Shown here in pieces: positions 57,869 through 64,000 of a stretch of DNA of 64,000 nucleotides. The notes beneath the pieces are model-generated. The model saw only the letters and a program-made list of their open reading frames with translations. It was not told where the DNA came from and did not search any database. Within the stretch, counting starts at the first letter, position 1. Each line of letters begins with the position of its first letter. Both the position numbers and the translations under genes were made by a program. The stretch is from Cichorium intybus (lineage: Eukaryota; Streptophyta; Magnoliopsida; Asterales; Asteraceae): contig CM042015.1 of assembly GCA_023525715.1 (NCBI GenBank), forward strand, positions 91,016,750 through 91,080,749, in the 5' to 3' direction.

Positions 57869-59500
57869 TCTCACCTCCAAAAACCAGAATATGGAACGAA
57901 AAATTGCAACCTGATTCGATCTAACCTTGAAGAGTTGAATCCAAATGATTTGCAGAAAGGGAACAATATTTCTTCTTACCTGGTTTTCTACAGCCTTATG
58001 CTTTGGCAAACTTCAATTCTACACCTTTCGTTCCTTGGTGTGATCGATATCTAGCAAGCCAAGTTTTGTATTCGATTCACCCCTACCTATAACAACACCC
58101 AAAAACCAGATGTTATATTCAAATCAATTAAAAACGAAAACCAAAACCAGAACCTAAATCTGACCATCAAATAAAGCTTGAACATAATTAACTTAGCTTA
58201 AAAACTACCAAAACCCCATAATCATTTCAAGCAAATAACATACAAAATCCAAGTGAAAGGGGTGTCTCAACATCTATCCTTAAAGTGATTATTGTCATTT
58301 CAAGAATGAGAACCACACAAATCTTACAAAAAGTACGCAATACCAGAAACCCTACCTGAAATCTCGACCCGAAGTTCCAAATTTTAATATAAAATCCCGA
58401 AATTGGAGACATGATTACGAGTGTAAGCAACAAAAAAAGCTTAAATCTTACAGAAACACACAATCAGACCAAAACCCCACCTCAAATTCCGATCTGGAGT
58501 TCAATATTACCAAAAAAAAGTCGAATAGGATAGAAAACCTGGACAATTGCTGTGAAGAACCAGCGTCAATCCCAAGAGAGAACTCAATCCACGATGACTT
58601 ATCCTTATAAGAATCAACCTTATGAAGAAAATTTGTAATAAAAATCTATAAATTACCAAACAAACAGCTGAACTTGAATGTGAGGTATACGATGATGACA
58701 TCCGACTAATAACAAACCTGAAACGCATCCACAAGTCTGCCCTTGTGTAAGCCTGTCAAAAAATTTAAATTAAGATACATAATGAGTCGAAATTGATTAA
58801 TAAAAAAGAATATGAATTACCCTGTTCATCGATATGGTGGGAAGGGGAAACTGGTAGCAAGCGATCGATTGCCTATTAAGAAACACATAGCGTCTTCATT
58901 TGTTGATGTGAATAACCCCCTTCACGGCTCCATATAAAAACTGGAAGAATGAAATTATGGTTCATCGCAAAAAAAAAAAAAACTAGAGAGAGCAAAGGAG
59001 GTGGTAGTCACTTTGTTTTCGAAGAAATTCGGGCTTTTTACCTTCATTGTCGTGAGGAGGGAGACAATTATGTGATGAGAAAAGGTAGAGCCGATGAGAA
59101 AGGAAATGTACTTACAAGACGGATGCAATGGTGGAGGAGAAGGGTTGTGGAGTCGCTTGTAGCAGTTCAAGCCTTCAAGGTTGATTAAGTGGTGGCGTTT
59201 GAAAGAGGCGGGTTGCAATTGAGAAGAAAAAGAAATCAGAAACGTATTGAGAATGAAGATTTGAATTTGAATGGATAATTAAACCGATCAGAGAGAAGGT
59301 ATTAAAATTGAGAAGGAGAGGAAAGTGGAAACGGATGAGAAACTACAGGATCTATAACTCCACCCACCTGAATCATCGTTAGAAAATAATTGCTGAAACA
59401 GAACATTAAGGAGATAATAGAAAATATGAAACAAAATTTATTTTTTTAAAGGAATTCAAAATTATGAGAAAATAACATGTGGCCAAATGAATATGGTGAT
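57869..59500. other. Rest of Helitron A2, unassigned cargo
   Basis: Short frames on both strands (57900-58010, 58227-58463, 58507-58734, 58949-59218) without known domains. Repeated 'aaaccagaaaccctacctgaaat'-like words at 58340 and 58475 suggest a small duplication. More captured host sequence is likely but I cannot name it. Confidence 0.3.
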
Positions 59501-59535
59501 GACATGTGGCTTTGAGTTACTTATTTATTAGGATA

Positions 59536-59538
<3 letters not shown>

Positions 59539-59592
<54 letters not shown>
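59539..59592. repeat. (TA)n microsatellite, segment 2
   Basis: About 54 bp TA between Helitron A2 and the telomere-repeat element. Confidence 0.97.
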
Positions 59593-59596
<4 letters not shown>

Positions 59597-60156
59597 CGAG
59601 ATCATGAGAGAACCTAAAAAACCCTAGGAACCTAGGAACTTTTTTTATACACAATATTTTTCAAAAAAAATTGCATCCAATTTTTTTATTTAAAGCGTCT
59701 AAAAGATTTCTAAACCTTAAACCCTAAACCCTAAACCCTAAACCCTAAACCCTAAACCCTAAACTTAAACCCTAAACCCTAAACCCTAAACCCTAAACCC
59801 TAAACCTAAACCCTAAACCATAAACCCTAAACCCATATGAAAAAATAATAATAATAAATGATTTTTTTTTGCATCCAATTTTTTTATTTAAAGCGTCTAA
59901 GAGATTTCTAAACCCTAAACCCTAAACCCTAAACCTAAACCCTAAACCTAAACCCTAAACCCTAAACTCTAAACCCTAAACTCATATGAAAAAAAAATTA
60001 AAAAAATGATTTTTTTTTGAATTTTTTTTTTAAATCTTCTAGACGCATCATAACAAAAATTTTGGTATATTTTTTTTTGAAAAATATTGTGTAGAAAAAA
60101 AGTTCATAAAATGGGTTCTTAGGTTCCTAGGCTTTTTTAGGTTCTCAATTGAACTT

Positions 60157-60161
<5 letters not shown>
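59593..60161. mobile_element. Small inverted-repeat element carrying telomeric repeats
   Basis: 569 bp bounded by (TA)n on both sides. Left end GGGTCGAGATCATGAGAGAA and reverse complement of the right end GGGTAAAGTTCAATTGAGAA, both continuing CCTAAAAAA, then 'cctaggaacctagg' and 'cacaatatttttcaaaaaaaa' in both arms. Between the arms are two arrays of AAACCCT units (59713-59835 and 59909-59985), each preceded by the same 'catccaatttttttatttaaagcgtctaa' segment. No coding capacity. Confidence 0.85.
59713..59985. repeat. Interstitial telomeric repeats (AAACCCT)n, two blocks
   Basis: About 17 and 11 units of the Arabidopsis-type plant telomere repeat with a few variant units (AAACCT, AAACCAT, AAACTCT), in an internal element rather than at a chromosome end. 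Confidence 0.95.

Positions 60162-60247
<86 letters not shown>
60162..60247. repeat. (TA)n microsatellite, segment 3
   Basis: About 86 bp TA between the telomere-repeat element and Helitron A3. Confidence 0.97.
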
Positions 60248-60250
<3 letters not shown>

Positions 60251-60736
60251 TATCCTAATAAATAAATAACTCAAAGCCACATGTCATCTCCTCATTGAAT
60301 TTGCCACATGTCATTTTCTCATAATTTTAAATTTCTTAAAAAACTAATTGGTTTGAAACGTTTCTAACTCCTTAATAATCGGTTTAATTATCATTCAATT
60401 TCAGAATTAATTGTTATCATTCAATTTCAAAATTAATTGTTTTTTAATATCATATTATTTGTTAATGTGTAGAATGATTTGGGAGACAATAGAGAGATAA
60501 TTGATGTCATAATACTTTGAAGAACGATTCCAATCATAATATTGAATTTAATTTTAGTATCGGTAACATTCTCATAATCAATTATATTTATCAAAATACA
60601 AAGTCGTAATAGTAAAACTCAAAAGCAAAATGTCACGATACACAAACAAATTTCTTATGTAAAATTATTAATGTTTAGATATTCTTAATTAATAATTTTT
60701 TCTATCATCTCGTGTAATACACGGGTTTCACAACTA

Positions 60737-60737
<1 letters not shown>
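60248..60737 (+). mobile_element. Nonautonomous Helitron A3 (490 bp)
   Basis: Plus strand: host A, then TCCTATCCTAATAAATAA...; ends with hairpin (CGTGTAATACACGGG), TTTCACAA, CTAG, host T (60738). Shares ends and the 'agccacatgtcat' subterminal word with Helitrons A1 and A2 but lies in the opposite orientation. No cargo. Confidence 0.87.

Positions 60738-60806
<69 letters not shown>
60738..60806. repeat. (TA)n microsatellite, segment 4
   Basis: About 69 bp TA, the last part of the split tract. Confidence 0.97.
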
Positions 60807-60810
<4 letters not shown>

Positions 60811-61795
60811 TTCGTTAGATCAAAATTAATAGCATATATCTCGTATGATCTCAAATAAAAATAGCCACAAATAAATAGAGAGACTAGCTTTACAATTTAG
60901 CTATTCATCAACTCTGTTCTATTTGAGATAGCTAGAATGAGTAGAATCTAATGAGCCATATAGCATTTTCTTCTGGAGACAAGAATTTGTTGGTGAAGCC
61001 GTTTATACCATATTTTGCTAAAAGTGGTATGATACGATCGATCGATCGTTTTGATTAAAAAATATTTATGGGATTTTGCGTCATCAGCTCTAAACAATGT
61101 TATTTTGTTAATATGAAGAAATGAAGAAGCCGTTTTCACACACACACATACACACATATATACAAAGAGTACTAAAATGTCCAATTTTATTATTTTTAAA
61201 TTGGTAAAGGTGGTTTACATATCGATATATAACTAAAAAATAAAAAAAATAAAATGTTTTCTTTTAAACATTAATTATAATAATGGGAGTAAAACAAACT
61301 ACTAAAGTTCATGTAAGTCCTTAGTTTATAAGTTATTAACAATTTTAATCATGTTTTTAGTTTGATTTCAAGATCATTGCGTCTATCCTTATTCTATTGA
61401 GATGTCATAAGTATTGTTTCCATAAGTGTTGATCTTAACACGATTATCATGAGATGTCTAAAAGAAATTCCTACGAATTTCATATAGCAAATGAATTATT
61501 ATTAACCTGATCTTTTTTTCTTAATGTAGAATGTTATATCTCTTCGAAAGCAATTGGACTACTTTAAAGAGTATAAGACTCGTTTAAGAAAGCTTGTTGG
61601 AGAAGAAGGTTCTCACAGGATTGTTTCGAATGCTATGTTCCTCTTGTGTATGGGCACAAATGATTTTTTTTACAAAATTACTACTTTGATCCTACTCGAT
61701 CTAAGAGGTTTACCATCTCCCAATACCAACGTTTCTTGATCAATAGCATGGAAACATACATAAAGGTAAAACGTCAATATTCTTAGTTTCTATTT

Positions 61796-62251
61796 GGGAA
61801 AATGACTTATAAGGGTAATTATGTTTCAAAAATGTTCAAAAAACACCATCCAAGTTTGGTTTGTTCAAAAAACACCATCCAAGTAAAGCCTTTGTACAAA
61901 AAACATCATCCAAGTAAGGCCTTTGTACAAAAAACACCAACAAACTACATGTTTTGTTTAAATTTTACCCGATGGTAACCGGCTCTTGCAGGTTAAACTG
62001 TTCATCTGTTATTATGTCATATCACTAAATATTAGACCAAGTCATCCTTTAACCTGCAAGAGCCGGTTACTATCGGGTAAAATTTGAACAAAACATGTAG
62101 TTCGTTGGTGTTTTTTTGTACAAAAGCCTTACTTGGATGGTGTTTTTTGTACAAAGGTCTTACTTGGATGGTGTTTTTTGAACAGACCAAACTTGGATGG
62201 TGTTTTTTTGAACAGTTTTGAAACATAATTACCCTTATAAGTCATTTTCCC
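61796..62251. mobile_element. Mutator-like foldback MITE in intron 3 of GDSL copy 2
   Basis: 456 bp, almost entirely two long inverted arms starting GGGAAAATGACTTATAAGGG. Perfect 9-bp target duplication TTTCTATTT (61787-61795 and 62252-62260). The arms contain three to four copies of 'aacaccatccaagt', and the centre has the paired AACCTGCAAGAGCCGGTTAC motif. No coding capacity. Confidence 0.94.
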
Positions 62252-62260
62252 TTTCTATTT

Positions 62261-63537
62261 TAAGCAACTACCAAAAGGGAAGCGAGAAATCTAGGCATTT
62301 GATACGAATGGTAAGTAGTAACACGACTTTTTTATTACCCTAATCTAGTACACCTTTTTGAAATCTTTAATGGTAACACAACATTTTTGGGTCTATAAAT
62401 ACTTCTTTTATATGCAAAATATTTTTATTGGATTTGTAATAATTTTGTTTCATGCAATACAATACAATTAATTTCCGTTACTAATTATTTTATATAATTG
62501 CATAAATGACATTCGTAAATAATATTATAGTTTACTTTGACATATATGTCCAAACTCAAAATAGCAACCTAAAACGTAGTGATCAATACAAAAGCAATCA
62601 ATTACAATCACAAAAGTATTGAAATCTGCATGCACTATTTCATGTATAATATGATTGTTTGATTTGGTCATCTTTGGAAAATGCCACTCTCTATTCTATA
62701 TATTCCGAAGCAAAGTAGCGCCAATACATAAACGATAATTTGTGACTAGGTCAAATTTGAAGCCACATAGCAACATATACAAAAACTTCCACTGCACTTC
62801 CAATGATTTTGACCTAGAAGCCACATAGCGACGAATTCAAACAAATCCCTTTATAATGATTAATAATTCAAATGGCATGACAAAAATATGAATAATGAGT
62901 GACAAGACCACACCTTTTACTAAAGTTAAACAATAAATCATGTTAGAAACTTGCAAACTCCAAGAGATAGTTTTCTTATAAGCTTCAACATAATGTTTTC
63001 ACCTATTTTGTTGTTTGATCATCAATATCTTTTATCATTGCTTCTAACTCTGACTTCTTTTCTTTCATTATCCTCTTCAAACTCTATTTTCATATCAAGT
63101 AAGTGATTTTTTCAACTTAACATAGTATGCTTTTTTTGTAACAACCATAAAAGGATTTCTTGAAACACTTTCATTTTATTGAGGGGCTTTAAGATGATTT
63201 GATCCTTACCCTGTAAATCGATGATTTGATCCTTACACTATAAATCAACGATGCTTCTCTCGTACTCATGATTTACTTGAAAATTTTACTTATAATTATA
63301 TGTACATAACCGAATAGAAAATAAATTAATAAAAAAGTCTGTGTCTTTTTTAAAAGCATAAATAGACAATTAATTTGATCATTACCTTCTACATAATTCA
63401 TACTAAGATTTGAGCTATATCTTGCAGTTTGCATTGTTAAAGCAGCGCTTAAAAATACGCTTTAAAGAATGATAAAATCTTGGCAAATAACTCATTAAAT
63501 AATAGTCATTACTATCTTTCGTTTTTGGAAACTCTAG
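62261..63537. other. Rest of intron 3 of GDSL copy 2
   Basis: AT-rich intron DNA. 'agccacatagc.ac' occurs twice (62762 and 62819). No gene or resolved element. Confidence 0.4.
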
Positions 63538-63784
63538 GAAATGCAGTCACTAGGAGTAAGGCTATTGGCGGTTGTCGGGATGGAGCCATTCGGATGCATG
63601 CCTATGATAAAGACATTAAAGAACATTACTAAATGCGACGAAGAAATGAATCAAGTGGCTTTCTCTTTCAACTATTTGATGAAGGCAAAGTTATCGGCAC
63701 TCAATGCAACATTACAGATGCAAACTGCCTTTGTTGACATTTATGGTGTCATTCAAAACATCATACGAAACCCATCAAAATATG

Positions 63785-64000
63785 GTTAGTACTACATCTT
63801 CTTCTGCAAAGATCAATGCTATGATTTATATTCTGTTTGAAAATTGCAAACTTTTCATTTTTGACTATAAAAGTAGACAGAACCACTTTGGTTGGACTTG
63901 TTTGTACGATAGAGCCTAACTAAAACGAATAAAGTTCTTAATTCGAATATAGAATTTGCTTACATATTTACTAGCTAGAAAACAGTTACGTGGTTTGATC
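63785..64000 (+). other. Start of intron 4 of GDSL copy 2
   Basis: Begins GTTAGT after exon 4. The window ends before exon 5. Confidence 0.6.

Larger units (their letters stand above)
55668..59538 (-). mobile_element. Helitron A2 (3871 bp) carrying exons of two host genes
   Basis: Minus strand: starts TCTTATCCTAATAAATAA after host A, ends with hairpin CCCGTGTAATACACGGG, spacer, CTAG and host T (55667). Ends match Helitron A1 (27712-28719) and A3 (60248-60737). Cargo includes two Pumilio exons (56213-56615) and two PI4-kinase alpha exons (57491-57868), all in the element's own orientation with introns kept, as is usual for Helitron capture. No RepHel helicase is present, so it is nonautonomous. 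It sits in intron 2 of GDSL copy 2. Confidence 0.87.
54121..63784 (+). pseudogene. GDSL esterase/lipase copy 2, frameshifted, continues past window
   Basis: Paralogue of the gene at 5402-12265 with the same structure: exon 1 54121-54427, exon 2 54584-54714, exon 3 61530 to about 61766, exon 4 63538-63784; exon 5 would lie beyond 64000. All visible splice sites are GT-AG. Block I FGDSGVDPGNN, block II FASGGSGYDD and block III GTND are present. The start codon used by gene 1 is ATT here (54142-54144); the nearest in-frame ATG is 54121. In exon 3, seven T follow GAT of GTND where gene 1 has five, shifting the frame; it stops about 60 bp later, while the old frame (YYFDPTRSKRF...METYIK) is still readable. 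Exon 4 is open. Intron 2 has grown to 6.8 kb. A sequencing error in the T-run is the main alternative. Confidence 0.85.

Noticed and set aside
55668..59538. Autonomous Helitron
   Set aside because: No Rep or helicase motif was seen in any frame between the ends.
59713..59985. Chromosome end
   Set aside because: Telomere repeats are short, split in two, lie between inverted arms of an element and are followed by the exons of a gene.

Overview
The window is nuclear DNA of a flowering plant. It has multi-exon plant genes with GT-AG introns, plant LTR retrotransposons of the Ty1/copia Tork (Tnt1-like) type, Helitrons, many small DNA transposons, AAACCCT-type telomere repeats and very AT-rich intergenic DNA. 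It is probably a eudicot; Asteraceae (lettuce-like) is only an impression from repeat style and is not proven here.

Genes. The left edge carries the 3' end of an NADPH:quinone oxidoreductase (flavodoxin-like) gene (2-442). From 5.4 to 12.3 kb lies an apparently intact five-exon GDSL esterase/lipase gene (363 residues predicted, all catalytic residues present) whose introns have been stretched by a 1.6-kb Mutator-like foldback element and long (TA)n tracts. A lone last-exon remnant of the same family sits at 26.4 kb. A second paralogue starts at 54.1 kb and runs off the right edge; it has lost the ancestral start codon and carries a frameshift in exon 3. The window therefore shows an old tandem GDSL array pulled apart by transposons.

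Between the GDSL copies the DNA is almost wholly transposon-derived. 12.5-25.5 kb: an old copia relic (gag at 13.1-13.7, protease/integrase at 24.6-25.5) split by later insertions. These are a Helitron end at 13.70 kb, a TORTIFOLIA1-like pseudogene fragment, a young copia element (16594-21551) and a Mutator-like element (22605-24246). 27-33 kb: a Helitron, palindrome-rich DNA and an hAT-like element. 33.6-41.5 kb: a second young copia element with exact 5-bp target duplication, itself holding a 2.57-kb solo LTR of a gypsy-type element in its gag. 42-53 kb: a 238-bp tandem duplication, a 3-kb terminal-inverted-repeat element, a small gag-only LTR element and a PIF/Harbinger transposase pseudogene. 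54-64 kb: GDSL copy 2, whose second intron holds one TA microsatellite split three times, by a 3.9-kb Helitron with Pumilio and PI4-kinase exons, a small element carrying telomere repeats, and a 490-bp Helitron.

Main theme: long (TA)n microsatellites act as repeated landing sites for Helitrons and for a group of palindrome-rich elements with ends resembling the microsatellite-targeting micron elements of rice. I saw no CRISPR, operon or microbial feature and no convincing tRNA or rRNA gene.
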